A stretch of 64,000 nucleotides of DNA, taken from positions 30,094 through 94,093 of the forward strand of contig CASGBA010000007.1 in the NCBI GenBank assembly GCA_949299755.1, written 5' to 3'. The notes under the pieces are model-generated. The model did not search any database. It saw only the letters and a program-made list of their open reading frames with translations, and had not been told where the DNA came from. Positions 34,151-42,723 of this stretch are shown here, piece by piece. How positions within the stretch are numbered: position 1 is the first letter of the stretch; each line of letters begins with the position of its first letter. This DNA comes from an uncultured Treponema sp. (lineage in GTDB: Bacteria; Spirochaetota; Spirochaetia; Treponematales; Treponemataceae). The position numbers and the translations under genes were made by a program.

Positions 34151-35458
34151 ATGTCGGATTTTTTCATTGGGGAAATTTTAGTTTTTATCTTACTGCTCCC
34201 CGTTTTATTACGCCCGTTTTTCAGGAGGCTCCAAAGATATGCCAATATTCCCCTTTTGGCGGTCATCGCCATCTTGGTTTGCCTGAGCCTCGTGCTTACC
34301 GGAATCCGGTTGCTTTTTTTACCACTGACGGTTTTTACCGCAATTGTATTTTTATCTCAAATATCAAGGATTGTTTCCATCGCCCGGGGGCTTCCATCGG
34401 ATTATTTCGGTACCGGCATAAAAATTTTTTACGCTTTTTTATTACCGCTTTTTCTGGTTCTTATTGCCGGATCTGTTTTTTTTATTCCTGTTCCCGGTTA
34501 CATTCCGGAAAAGGAAGTGTACTTTGATACTATCCGTAAAAAAATTTCAACCGGTTTCAAATATGATTTTTCTATATTCAGTTGTTCCGATAATCTGGCA
34601 AAAAACGGAAGCGATAAATTCCTGGAAAATATTTACGAATTCGCCGGCATAAAAAACAAAAAAACCGCGGAAACTGACATTTTGGATGATTCCGAGGAAA
34701 GCATTAATTTAACTCCTGTGGTTTTATTTTTCCCCGGCTTTCCTGCAGGCCGGTCAGGACGGGACACCTTGGCGGGTATTCTGGCGGAACAGGGGTTTAC
34801 CTGCGTCGCTGTCCAATGGAACGGACAGAATATTTACCCGAAGAGTTACCAAAACAACAAGTATTTGAGAAATCTCTATGAAGTATACACAGCGGCTTTC
34901 AGGAGATTTTCCGCAAAAAACGAATCCCCTTTGGATGCAGGATTTGTCGGCACCCAGAAAACACTCATGTATTCCGTGGTTAAAGATGCCTCCAGCTTTG
35001 TCCAAAAGCAGTTCGGAACAAACAGGCATTTGTATGCTGTAGCGGAAGGTTACGCCTGTTCCGCCTTGGTGGAAGCTGTCAATGAAAATCCAGGTCTTTT
35101 CACAGGAACCGTTTACATTCTTCCAGAAACAGATTTGGAAAATTTTGTGGAACCTGTTACGGGGTGCGCTTACCTTGCCGGAATAAAAACCCCTCTCCCG
35201 CCGGCGGCCGCAAGTATGCCGGGACTGGTTATAAGCGACTCTAAAGAAACAGGCTTTGGTTTTGGTGAAATGCCGGCGGAAGATCCAGCCCTTGCGGCGG
35301 TTTTACAAACCGGACGGGACAGGGACAGAAAAACAGCTCTGCTTACTGCGCGGCACATAGTTTCATGGCTGGAAATGCGTCATCCCCTTTCAATGAATTC
35401 CGGAACAAAAAACACTGTGGAACAGGAGGCAAAGCTTGAACATACAGGAACTGACTGA
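34151..35458 (+). CDS. Membrane protein with alpha/beta-hydrolase-like domain, function unknown
   Basis: 435 aa. About four membrane helices in the first 115 residues, then a soluble region starting near 190 with PVVLFFPGFPAGRSGRDTL and AEQGFTCVAVQWNG, the beta-strand/oxyanion layout of alpha/beta hydrolases. At the nucleophile elbow the expected GxSxG is AEGYACSAL, so the serine is not in place and the domain is probably not a hydrolase in the usual sense. AGGCGG precedes the ATG. It overlaps nif3 by 23 bases. Confidence 0.65.
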   Translation: MSDFFIGEILVFILLLPVLLRPFFRRLQRYANIPLLAVIAILVCLSLVLTGIRLLFLPLTVFTAIVFLSQISRIVSIARGLPSDYFGTGIKIFYAFLLPLFLVLIAGSVFFIPVPGYIPEKEVYFDTIRKKISTGFKYDFSIFSCSDNLAKNGSDKFLENIYEFAGIKNKKTAETDILDDSEESINLTPVVLFFPGFPAGRSGRDTLAGILAEQGFTCVAVQWNGQNIYPKSYQNNKYLRNLYEVYTAAFRRFSAKNESPLDAGFVGTQKTLMYSVVKDASSFVQKQFGTNRHLYAVAEGYACSALVEAVNENPGLFTGTVYILPETDLENFVEPVTGCAYLAGIKTPLPPAAASMPGLVISDSKETGFGFGEMPAEDPALAAVLQTGRDRDRKTALLTARHIVSWLEMRHPLSMNSGTKNTVEQEAKLEHTGTD

Positions 35459-36203
35459 GTGGCTTAACCAACGTCTGGAAGTTGGAAAATTTTCGGAAAA
35501 AGATCCTTCCCTAAACGGATTGCAGGTATCATGCAGCGGAAAAACCATAAAAAAAGCCGCCTTTGCCGTAGACGCCTGCCTTGAAACGATGCGGCGTGCC
35601 TCATCCTGCGGGGCTGATGTGTTGATTGTCCACCACGGACTTTTTTGGGGGGAACCACTGGCTCTGACAGGAAACCATTACACAAGAATTAAAACCCTCT
35701 TTGATTCGGACACAGCCCTTTATGCCGTCCATATTCCTTTGGACGCCAATCCGGAAATCGGCCACAACGCCTGTATTTCAAGGATGATAGGGCTGAAAAA
35801 AGAAAGCTTGAAGCCTTTTGGGGAATGGCGGGGAATGACCATAGGTTTTTGCGGGGAATTTGAACAGGAGGAAACCCTCGACTCCGTACTTTCAAAACTT
35901 TTTCCAAAAGGGGAGAAAGCCGCCCATATTCTTCCTTTCGGGCCTGAAAAAATAAAAACAGCCGGGGTTATTTCAGGAGGAGGCGGGAGTGATTTACTCC
36001 AAGCGGTGGAAAAAGGTCTGGATCTTTTTATCACCGGTGAAATAGGCCATGAACAATACCATGAAGCCCTGGAAAACGGCATATCAGTTATTGCCGGCGG
36101 ACACTATCAAACAGAAGTGTTCGGATTAAAAGCCCTGGCCGCCGAGATGGGGAGAGAAACGGGAGTGGAGACCTTTTTTATTGAAGTTCCCACCGGTTTA
36201 TGA
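35436..36203 (+). CDS. Nif3-like dinuclear metal centre protein
   Basis: 255 aa, NIF3/YbgI family. Metal-ligand blocks are LIVHHGLFWG near residue 65, YAVHIPLDAN, and a C-terminal TGEIGHEQYHEAL...GGHYQTEVFG. Family members form toroidal hexamers with two metals; GTP cyclohydrolase-like activity is often annotated but unproven. I start at TTG 35436 because AGGAGG lies six bases upstream and the first residues (NIQELTEWLNQRL) match the family. The start overlaps the preceding gene. Confidence 0.88.
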   Translation: MNIQELTEWLNQRLEVGKFSEKDPSLNGLQVSCSGKTIKKAAFAVDACLETMRRASSCGADVLIVHHGLFWGEPLALTGNHYTRIKTLFDSDTALYAVHIPLDANPEIGHNACISRMIGLKKESLKPFGEWRGMTIGFCGEFEQEETLDSVLSKLFPKGEKAAHILPFGPEKIKTAGVISGGGGSDLLQAVEKGLDLFITGEIGHEQYHEALENGISVIAGGHYQTEVFGLKALAAEMGRETGVETFFIEVPTGL

Positions 36204-36209
36204 TATAAT
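36181..36209 (+). promoter_or_regulatory. Promoter of lspA (leaderless)
   Basis: TTGAAG (36181-36186), 17 bases, consensus TATAAT (36204-36209), six bases CCACCG, then ATG 36216. It lies across the 3' end of the nif3-like gene. No Shine-Dalgarno. Confidence 0.65.
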
Positions 36210-36215
36210 CCACCG

Positions 36216-36791
36216 ATGGAAAAATCAAAAAAAACAGAATCTTTATATCCGAAGGAAATTTTCATCCCTCTGATTTTATCAGTTGCCATAGTTATTTTAG
36301 ACCAAATCACTAAAATCCTTGTTGTCAAATCAATTCCGGCTTGGTCTGTGGGATGGGAGTTTTTCAACGGTTTTTTACGCATTATCCATGTTTACAATCC
36401 GGGAGCTGCTTTTTCTCTTGGAAGCGATATGCCCGCTCTTTTACGGGCTTTGGTTTTCGGCATAATCCCACTGGCTGTTATCGTAATAATCCTGACAGTT
36501 TATTTCAAGAACAGGGATTTTACCACCCTGCAAAGGTGGTGTCTTGCTGCCATTATCGGAGGGGGAACAGGCAACTTAATTGACCGGTTTTTCCGCCCGG
36601 AGGGTGTGGTGGATTTTATAGACGTGGCGGTTTACGGGTTTCTGGGATTTGAACGGTGGCCGACATTTAATATAGCAGACAGTGCAATAGTCGTGGGAAT
36701 CATTGTCCTTGTCATCTCCTTCATCATAACCTTTATGGATGACTTAAAAAAAAGGAAAAAAAACGGGGAAAAAGAGGCGGAAAATGAATAA
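36216..36791 (+). CDS. lspA: Lipoprotein signal peptidase (signal peptidase II)
   Basis: Inner-membrane aspartic protease that cuts prolipoprotein signal peptides. 191 aa, four membrane segments. Family motifs VILDQITKILV, YNPGAAFS, GGGTGNLIDRF with D123 and FNIADSAI with D155 (the two catalytic aspartates) are present. The C-terminus is a charged lysine/glutamate tail. The stop overlaps the next gene's ATG. It complements the lolA and lipoprotein genes of the window. Confidence 0.97.
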   Translation: MEKSKKTESLYPKEIFIPLILSVAIVILDQITKILVVKSIPAWSVGWEFFNGFLRIIHVYNPGAAFSLGSDMPALLRALVFGIIPLAVIVIILTVYFKNRDFTTLQRWCLAAIIGGGTGNLIDRFFRPEGVVDFIDVAVYGFLGFERWPTFNIADSAIVVGIIVLVISFIITFMDDLKKRKKNGEKEAENE

Positions 36792-37065
36792 AAAGCTTAA
36801 CACTTTTATTTTCATTGTTGTGGGAACAATAGTGGATTTTATTCTCGCTTTTATTATTGCGGTGGCTCTACTAACAGTTCTATATTTTTGCCGGAACCTT
36901 ATTCCTCCAAATGTGATAAGCTTAATGGTTCCCGTGGCTGTCATTGCCGGAATAATCATCGCCATGCTCATTTACCAACGGTTGGCGGCCTGGTTTATCG
37001 GAAAATTCAATCTGGAGGACAAACTTTCACCCATATTTAAAACCAAAAGAGACCGAATGGACTGA
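36784..37065 (+). CDS. Small membrane protein downstream of lspA, function unknown
   Basis: 93 aa, two membrane helices (about residues 8-33 and 46-65) and a basic cytoplasmic tail ending KTKRDRMD. I do not recognise a family. Its ATG lies inside the last codons of lspA (8-base overlap), with AGGCGG just upstream, so it is translationally coupled to lspA. Confidence 0.7.
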   Translation: MNKKLNTFIFIVVGTIVDFILAFIIAVALLTVLYFCRNLIPPNVISLMVPVAVIAGIIIAMLIYQRLAAWFIGKFNLEDKLSPIFKTKRDRMD

Positions 37066-37100
37066 TATAAAGCGAGCTGACGGAGAGGATTTAAACCTCA

Positions 37101-37129
37101 TTTTCAAAAAAATGGATTTATGCTATTCT
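37101..37129 (+). promoter_or_regulatory. Promoter of dnaX (leaderless)
   Basis: TTTTCA (37101-37106), 17 bases, TATTCT (37124-37129), seven bases, then ATG 37137. No Shine-Dalgarno. Confidence 0.5.
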
Positions 37130-37136
37130 TTCAAGT

Positions 37137-38879
37137 ATGTCATATGAAGTAACCGCTTCAAGGCGCCGTCCCCAGCGCTTTGAGGATTTAATCGGACAGG
37201 ATTTTGTTTCCGCAACCCTGCAAAAATCCATTGAAGCAGGAAAAATTGCCCATGCTTATTTGTTTTCCGGTCCCAGGGGATGCGGAAAAACCACTTCGGC
37301 CAGGATCCTGGCAAAGGCCCTCAACTGCGACAAGGGTCCCGCTCCTACTCCCTGCGGAGAATGCCTCCACTGCAAAGAAATAACAAAGGGCGTAAACCTG
37401 GATGTAATTGAAATTGACGGTGCCTCAAATACAGGTGTTAACGATGTACGTCAGATTAAAGACGAGGTTTTGTTCCCACCGAATTCAAGCAGGTATAAAA
37501 TTTACATAATCGATGAAGTCCATATGCTTTCCACAAACGCTTTTAACGCCCTGCTAAAAACCATTGAGGAACCTCCGCCCTATGTTGTCTTTATCTTTGC
37601 GACAACCGAGCTGCACAAGGTTCCGGCTACAATTAAAAGCCGGTGCCAACAGTTTAATTTCAGGCTTGTGCCCATAGAACTTTTGAAAAATGCCCTGGAA
37701 GGGGCTGCGGAAGAAACAGGGATAAAAGCGGACAGCGAAGCCCTGTATTGGATTGCCAGACAGGGAAATGGAAGCGTCCGGGATTCTTATACCCTTTTCG
37801 ACCAGGTTGCAGCCTTTTCGGACGGACATATCACTTTTGACAAAATCAGGGACAAATTGGGATTGACGGGATTTGACCAGATAAACACCCTTGTGGAATT
37901 CTGTGCGGAAAAGAATCCTCAAAACGCCCTTTCCTTTTTAGACGAAATTCTACAATCCGGGGTTTCCATTGAGCAATTCATCGTGGACAGCGCGGATTAT
38001 TTCAGGAACCTGCTTTTCATAAAATCAGGCATCACAAAGGAATCTCTTTTAGGACAAAGCCCAGAGCGATTTTCAAGGAAAGTCCTTTCAGTCTGGGGAA
38101 ACGATAAGATAGAGCACGCCCTGGAAATTATGTTCCAGCTTTTCAGGGATATCCGGTATTCTTTGGATCCCAGATGCGAGACAGAGCTTGCGGTGGCAAG
38201 GATGTGCTGGCTTACAGACTATGTTTCTCCTGAAGAAATGAAAGAGGCGTTTAACCTGGCTAAATCTGTAATCGGTTCGGGAGGAAGCATACCCCGGGGA
38301 TTCAAAGGCTTTTCCCCTGCGGATGAAAACGGAGGGAAAGAGACCGTCTCCCGGGATGAGCATTACAACGGCAAAACCGATACCAGGTATGGGTTTATAA
38401 ACAAACCGGTGACAGAACCGACGGAAAAAAAAACGGCTGAACAAAACCTGAAACTTGAAAGCGAAGAAAAGACGGATTCAAATATTGAAGAAAATCCCGG
38501 GCAAACAGAGCAAGCAAAACAAACGGTAGAAGGAAATAATAACATTGGGAAAATCACGGATATAAGGGATTTACCGGGGGCGCTGGCGGATTTTTTTATC
38601 AATTCTAAAACAATGCTTTCCGCAATTTTTTCCCAAACTTCAAACTGGGTGAAACAGGACGGACATATTTCTTTTACAGTTGAAAAACCCCTCCAATACA
38701 ACCAGATGGAAAGCGAAAAAGCGCTTATACAAGAAGCGATATGTCACCTTACGGGAGAAAGCCTGTCCCTGTCCATAAAAATAAAACAAACTGAAAATGA
38801 AGGACAGGAAGAACAGGTTATTCCGGAACAGGTGGAAGCAGTAAGAAGTTTATTTAAGGGCACAGTGTTATCCACATGA
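37137..38879 (+). CDS. dnaX: DNA polymerase III subunits gamma and tau
   Basis: Clamp-loader ATPase. Walker A GPRGCGKTTSAR (about 42-53), a zinc module with C...CGECLHC, Walker B IIDEVHML and the sensor SRC in KSRCQQF. 580 aa includes a tau-type tail. At 38425-38433 there is a run of nine A bases inside the codons for E430-K-K-T; losing or gaining one A leads to a stop within about seven codons, giving a gamma-length product of 434-437 aa. The same A9 device makes gamma by transcriptional slippage in Thermus. The cluster dnaX-ybaB-recR is standard. Confidence 0.96.
   Translation: MSYEVTASRRRPQRFEDLIGQDFVSATLQKSIEAGKIAHAYLFSGPRGCGKTTSARILAKALNCDKGPAPTPCGECLHCKEITKGVNLDVIEIDGASNTGVNDVRQIKDEVLFPPNSSRYKIYIIDEVHMLSTNAFNALLKTIEEPPPYVVFIFATTELHKVPATIKSRCQQFNFRLVPIELLKNALEGAAEETGIKADSEALYWIARQGNGSVRDSYTLFDQVAAFSDGHITFDKIRDKLGLTGFDQINTLVEFCAEKNPQNALSFLDEILQSGVSIEQFIVDSADYFRNLLFIKSGITKESLLGQSPERFSRKVLSVWGNDKIEHALEIMFQLFRDIRYSLDPRCETELAVARMCWLTDYVSPEEMKEAFNLAKSVIGSGGSIPRGFKGFSPADENGGKETVSRDEHYNGKTDTRYGFINKPVTEPTEKKTAEQNLKLESEEKTDSNIEENPGQTEQAKQTVEGNNNIGKITDIRDLPGALADFFINSKTMLSAIFSQTSNWVKQDGHISFTVEKPLQYNQMESEKALIQEAICHLTGESLSLSIKIKQTENEGQEEQVIPEQVEAVRSLFKGTVLST
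38425..38433 (+). promoter_or_regulatory. A9 slippage tract in dnaX (candidate)
   Basis: Nine consecutive A bases in the dnaX linker. With A8 the frame reads K-R-L-N-K-T-stop; with A10 it reads K-K-N-G-stop. Either slip ends the protein just after the clamp-loader core. Confidence 0.45.
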
Positions 38880-38909
38880 CCGAAAGTCAATTACAACGTA
38901 GGAGGAAAA

Positions 38910-39242
38910 ATGAATATTAATCCCTTTGATTTAATAAAAAACGCAAAGAATATCCAGGAGCAAATGGCGAAAATCCAGGAAGAATTAGCCTCTGTGTTTG
39001 CAACCGGTTCTTCCGGCGGCGGCATTGTAAATGTAACGTTGAACGGTCAGTTTGAATTAACCGACATAAGGCTGGATCCCATAGCGGTTGATCCACGGGA
39101 CATCCAAATGCTTCAAGATTTGATTGTGGCGGCCCATACAAACGCCATGGAAAAAATAAAAGAAGAAATAAAAAAATGCGCCGGAAGTTTCGCCGGAATA
39201 CCGGGAGCCGGAAATATAATGCCCGGATTTCCTTCCACATAG
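38910..39242 (+). CDS. ybaB: YbaB/EbfC family nucleoid-associated protein
   Basis: 110 aa. The pattern IQEQMAKIQEELA followed by GGGIVNVTLNGQFELTDIRLDP is the YbaB/EbfC core. Dimeric DNA-binding protein; the Borrelia homologue binds DNA specifically and the others act as nucleoid proteins. AGGAGG lies four bases before the ATG. The glycine-rich C-terminus is normal. Sits between dnaX and recR as in most bacteria. Confidence 0.95.
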   Translation: MNINPFDLIKNAKNIQEQMAKIQEELASVFATGSSGGGIVNVTLNGQFELTDIRLDPIAVDPRDIQMLQDLIVAAHTNAMEKIKEEIKKCAGSFAGIPGAGNIMPGFPST

Positions 39243-39246
39243 TAAA

Positions 39247-39834
39247 ATGAATGCCCTTGACGATGTAATTGAGAGCTTTTCCCGGCTGCCGGGAATCGGA
39301 AAAAAAAGTGCGGCCAGAATAGCACATTATCTTTTGCAGCAGGACCAGTCTTTTTGCCAAAGGATAGCCCGGGATATTTCCGTACTCCACGAAAAAATAC
39401 ACCCCTGCAAAATATGCGGTTCCTATACGGAAGATGAAATCTGTTCAATATGCTCAAATCCCATGAGGGAAAGAAACATTCTCTGCATTGTGGAACAAGC
39501 CCAGGATGTCCAGACAATAGAATCTACCCACGAATACCACGGCTTATTTCATGTATTGGGCGGGGTTATCGCACCTCTGGAAGGAATAGGTCCGGAACAG
39601 TTGAGACTGTCAGAAATAGTTGAAAGGGTGAGAAAGGAAAATATTACGGAAATAATCCTGGCAACAAATCCCACTGTGGAGGGAGACACGACAGCCCTGT
39701 ACATCCAGCGGATTTTGAAACCCACGGGAGTAACAGTAACACGGCTTGCTTCCGGGCTGCCGGTCGGCGGAGATTTGGAATACGCTGATAAACTCACACT
39801 GGCCCGGAGCCTGCGGGGGCGCATACCCTTTTAA
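39247..39834 (+). CDS. recR: Recombination protein RecR
   Basis: RecFOR component that helps load RecA at gaps. 195 aa: helix-hairpin-helix LPGIGKKSAARIA, zinc finger CKICGSYTEDEICSIC, Toprim region starting CIVEQAQDVQTIE with ILATNPTVEGDTTA, and a Walker-like tail GLPVGGDLEYAD. Starts four bases after the ybaB stop. Confidence 0.96.
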   Translation: MNALDDVIESFSRLPGIGKKSAARIAHYLLQQDQSFCQRIARDISVLHEKIHPCKICGSYTEDEICSICSNPMRERNILCIVEQAQDVQTIESTHEYHGLFHVLGGVIAPLEGIGPEQLRLSEIVERVRKENITEIILATNPTVEGDTTALYIQRILKPTGVTVTRLASGLPVGGDLEYADKLTLARSLRGRIPF

Positions 39835-39841
39835 CCCTTTC

Positions 39842-39863
39842 AACCGCCGGACGGCGGGCGGTT
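39842..39863. terminator. Hairpin between convergent recR and ribH (weak terminator)
   Basis: AACCGCC (39842-39848) pairs with GGCGGTT (39857-39863), GC-rich loop. No T-run on either strand, so it may act with Rho or simply separate the two converging units. Confidence 0.35.
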
Positions 39864-39864
39864 A

Positions 39865-40335
39865 TCAGGCGTCCCTTATTCGCCGGAACAGGTTAACCAT
39901 TTCGATGGCACCCTCCGCACATTCAAAGCCCTTGTTACCAGCCTTGCTTCCGGCGCGTTCCACAGCCTGCTCAATATTCTCCGTGGTCAAAACACCGAAC
40001 ATTACAGGAATACCGGAAGACATGGAGACTTGGGCAACGCCTTTCGAAACCTCATTGCATACGTAATCATAATGACTGGTGGAACCACGGATAACGGCAC
40101 CCACACAGATAACCGCGTCAAAGTCCCCGGACTCCGCCAATTTTTTTGCCGCCACGGGAATTTCAAAGGCACCGGGAACCCAGGCAAGGGTTATGTCGTT
40201 TTCGTCCACACCGTGCCGCAACAGACAGTCCTCGGCCCCGCCCACAAGTTTATTCGTGATGAACTCATTGAACCTGGATGCGACAACGGCAATCTTCAAT
40301 CCTTTTCCGTTAAAATTTCCTTCCAAGATTTTCAT
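39865..40335 (-). CDS. ribH: 6,7-dimethyl-8-ribityllumazine synthase
   Basis: Penultimate enzyme of riboflavin synthesis. 156 aa with SRFNEFIT near the N-terminus, [29 protein letters not shown] (substrate His) and [21 protein letters not shown] six bases before ATG 40335 fixes the start over a longer frame. Third gene of the riboflavin unit ribE-ribBA-ribH. Confidence 0.96.
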   Translation of the reverse strand: MKILEGNFNGKGLKIAVVASRFNEFITNKLVGGAEDCLLRHGVDENDITLAWVPGAFEIPVAAKKLAESGDFDAVICVGAVIRGSTSHYDYVCNEVSKGVAQVSMSSGIPVMFGVLTTENIEQAVERAGSKAGNKGFECAEGAIEMVNLFRRIRDA

Positions 40336-40397
40336 TCCAATCCTCCTGACAAGCATCAGCCTGTAAAATACTGTTTTATAAGTTTATGTCCCGCCGG

Positions 40398-41594
40398 TCA
40401 AAAATGAAGGTAATGCCCCATTTTAAACTGCTTGGTTTTCAAATATTTCAGGTTTTCCGGTTTTTCCGGAATATCAATGGGAATCCGTTCCGTCACAGTT
40501 AGCCCGTATTCTCCCAGCTCCGAGATTTTTTCCGGATTGTTTGTCATAAGCCGCAGGGAAACAGCTCCCAGATGCTTCAGAATTTGGGCGCCCACACTGT
40601 AATCCCTCAAGTCTGGGGCAAAACCAAGCTTTATATTGGCTTCAACAGTATCCAGACCGTCTTCCTGCAACTTATAAGCGCGGATTTTATTGAGGAGACC
40701 TATTCCCCGGCCTTCCTGTCTTAAATACACTAAAACGCCCCGGCCTTCCTGTTTAATCATGTCCATTGCCCTGTGAAGCTGTTCACCACAATCACAGCGG
40801 CAGGAAGAAAAAACATCCCCTGTGAGGCATTCTGAATGAACCCGGCACAGGACAGGTTTACCGTCAGCCACATCACCCATCACAAGCGCCACATGCTCAT
40901 CACCGTTTATTGTATTGAGGAAGCCGTACATCTGGAAAACTCCGTGTTCCGTGGGAAGCTGTGCCCGGGCCACTTCCTCCACAAAATTATCGTATCGGCG
41001 CCGGTAACGCTGTATTTCCCTGATGGTGATAAAGGACAACCCGTGCTTTTTTGCGAATTCACCCAGCCTCTCTCCACGCATCATTGTGCCGTCATCTTCC
41101 ATGATTTCACAGCAAAGACCCACTTGGGTTAAACCGGCCAACCGGAGCAAATCCACCGTCGCCTCTGTATGCCCGTTGCGTTCCAAAACACCGCCGCTTT
41201 TCGCTTCCAGGGGAAACATATGCCCCGGACGCCGGAAATCCCCGGGATTGGAAGAAGGGTTTGCGGCCATACGGGCTGTCAATCCCCGTTCCACCGCCGA
41301 AATGCCTGTGCCGGTGTCAATATGGTCAATGGAAACCGTGAAGGCGGTTTCATGATTGTCGGTGCTGTGGGAAACCATCTGCTTTAGGCCGAGCCTTATT
41401 ATATTTTCCCGGCTCATGGGCATACAGATAAGCCCTTTTGCGCAGCTGGCCATAAGATTCACGTTTTCCGTGGTGGCAAACTGTCCGGCACAAATAAGGT
41501 CTCCCTCGTTTTCCCGTTCCGGGTCATCTGTCACCAGAATACATTTTCCGGCACGTAAATCCTGTAACGCCTGTTCAATGGTTTGGTATTCCAT
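40398..41594 (-). CDS. ribBA: Bifunctional DHBP synthase / GTP cyclohydrolase II
   Basis: 398 aa. N-terminal RibB half: [29 protein letters not shown] and [14 protein letters not shown]-terminal RibA half: the zinc cluster [20 protein letters not shown] and [12 protein letters not shown]. It supplies both precursors of riboflavin. AGGAGG lies seven bases before the ATG. A ribD (deaminase/reductase) is not in this unit and must be elsewhere or absent. Confidence 0.97.
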   Translation of the reverse strand: MEYQTIEQALQDLRAGKCILVTDDPERENEGDLICAGQFATTENVNLMASCAKGLICMPMSRENIIRLGLKQMVSHSTDNHETAFTVSIDHIDTGTGISAVERGLTARMAANPSSNPGDFRRPGHMFPLEAKSGGVLERNGHTEATVDLLRLAGLTQVGLCCEIMEDDGTMMRGERLGEFAKKHGLSFITIREIQRYRRRYDNFVEEVARAQLPTEHGVFQMYGFLNTINGDEHVALVMGDVADGKPVLCRVHSECLTGDVFSSCRCDCGEQLHRAMDMIKQEGRGVLVYLRQEGRGIGLLNKIRAYKLQEDGLDTVEANIKLGFAPDLRDYSVGAQILKHLGAVSLRLMTNNPEKISELGEYGLTVTERIPIDIPEKPENLKYLKTKQFKMGHYLHF

Positions 41595-41677
41595 TTATAA
41601 ACCTCCTTGTTTCCTGCCTGAAATATTTTCAAGCAAAAACAACAGAATCCTGCTTCCAATATTCCGGTGAAACCCTT

Positions 41678-42316
41678 TCAACAAAAACCCTTTTCACGAA
41701 GCATTTCAGCCGTTAAGCCGCTGGAAGAGGGACGGAGAAGTTTCTCCACATACTTCCCGATGATGTCTGTTTCCAGGTTGACTTCTTCCCCGGAATGGCG
41801 GCTTAAAAGTGTTGTTTCCCCGGCGGTATGTGGAATTACGCTTACAGTAAAACCACTGGTGGAAACCTTTGCCACAGTGAGGCTTATACCATCCACGGCA
41901 ATGGAACCTTTTTCCACCACATACCGGAGTAATTCCGGGGAAGACTCCACGGTCACCAGGATTGCATTACCTTCCGGCCGGAGAGAAAGGATTTTTCCTG
42001 TGCCATCAATATGGCCGGCAACAATATGTCCCCCGAACCGTCCGTCAACGGGAAGAGCCCGTTCAAGGTTAACATGGCTGCCTGTTTTCAGCCGGCCCAA
42101 ATTACTGCGCCTTAAAGTTTCCGGCATAACATCCGCCGCAAAAACGCCCTCCCTGGGGAAAAAGGATGCGGTAAGGCACACACCATTGACGGCTATACTG
42201 TCACCGATCTTTATGCCTGGAAAAATCTTCGGGCAAAGAATGGAAATAGTGCCGGCGCCTCCGCTAAAGTCTAATTTTTCCACCTGTCCCTTCTCTTCAA
42301 TTATGCCTGTAAACAC
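41678..42316 (-). CDS. ribE: Riboflavin synthase alpha subunit
   Basis: 212 aa, two repeated beta-barrel domains: FTGIIEEKG...VNGVCLT and the second copy VDGISLTVAKV. It dismutates lumazine to riboflavin. Start at GTG 42316: GGAGG five bases upstream and the family start MFTGIIEE; a frame extending to 42331 is rejected. First gene behind the FMN riboswitch. Confidence 0.95.
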   Translation of the reverse strand: MFTGIIEEKGQVEKLDFSGGAGTISILCPKIFPGIKIGDSIAVNGVCLTASFFPREGVFAADVMPETLRRSNLGRLKTGSHVNLERALPVDGRFGGHIVAGHIDGTGKILSLRPEGNAILVTVESSPELLRYVVEKGSIAVDGISLTVAKVSTSGFTVSVIPHTAGETTLLSRHSGEEVNLETDIIGKYVEKLLRPSSSGLTAEMLREKGFC

Positions 42317-42359
42317 AAAAGCCTCCAGCACAAACGGGGAAAGAAATTTTCATGAAAAC

Positions 42360-42383
42360 AAAAAAACCGCCTGGGACAGCGGC
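42360..42383 (-). terminator. Riboswitch-controlled intrinsic terminator
   Basis: Minus strand: stem CCGC/GCGG (within GCCGC...GGCGG) followed by seven T bases, between the FMN aptamer and ribE. Flavin binding would favour it. Confidence 0.65.
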
Positions 42384-42422
42384 TATAGTTGTACCCGGAA
42401 AGGTGCCTTTATAATTCATTTG

Positions 42423-42549
42423 CCATCCTCTACCATCCAGACTATACTGTCGGCTCCGGATTCTAACCGGATCTGCTTTCGCTCGCGGGCTTGTCCTTTT
42501 AAAGGCATCACCGCCGGTGGGGAATGGGAAAAACCGTCACCCCGCCCTG
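42423..42549 (-). promoter_or_regulatory. FMN riboswitch (RFN element)
   Basis: Read on the minus strand the conserved RFN blocks appear in order: AGGGCGGGGTGA, CCCCACCGGCGGTGAT, AAGCCCGCGAGCG, CAGATCCGGTTAGAATCCGGAGCCGACAG (the GCCGACAGTATAGTCTGGATG core) and GGATGGTAGAGGATGG. It regulates ribE-ribBA-ribH through the terminator at 42360-42383: FMN bound means off. Confidence 0.95.
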
Positions 42550-42584
42550 AAGATTTCAACATATAATTTTATTACATGACAATT

Positions 42585-42657
42585 TGGAGCATACCGGAAT
42601 CGAACCGGTCACCTATTGATTGCGAACCAATCGCTCTACCAAATGAGCTAATGCCCC
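42585..42657 (-). tRNA. tRNA-Ala (anticodon CGC)
   Basis: 73 nt. Acceptor GGGGCAT/ATGCTCC contains the G3:U70 pair that defines alanine. Anticodon stem ATTGG/TCAAT around TTCGCAA gives CGC, reading GCG. CCA not encoded. It lies about 35 bases upstream of the FMN riboswitch on the same strand with no clear terminator between. Confidence 0.93.
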
Positions 42658-42669
42658 TTGAATAGGGTC

Positions 42670-42698
42670 ATAATATCGTAAAAAAGGTTTGCTTTCAA
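42670..42698 (-). promoter_or_regulatory. Promoter of tRNA-Ala
   Basis: Minus strand: TTGAAA (42698-42693), 17 bases, TATTAT (42675-42670), 12 bases before the tRNA. It overlaps the divergent promoter of the lipoprotein gene. Confidence 0.65.
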
Positions 42699-42717
42699 GT
42701 CCTTTTACAGATATTAT
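42689..42717 (+). promoter_or_regulatory. Promoter of the lipoprotein gene (leaderless)
   Basis: TTGCTT (42689-42694), 17 bases, TATTAT (42712-42717), six bases, then ATG 42724. It shares bases with the tRNA-Ala promoter on the other strand, so the two may exclude each other. Confidence 0.55.
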
Positions 42718-42723
42718 AAATAT

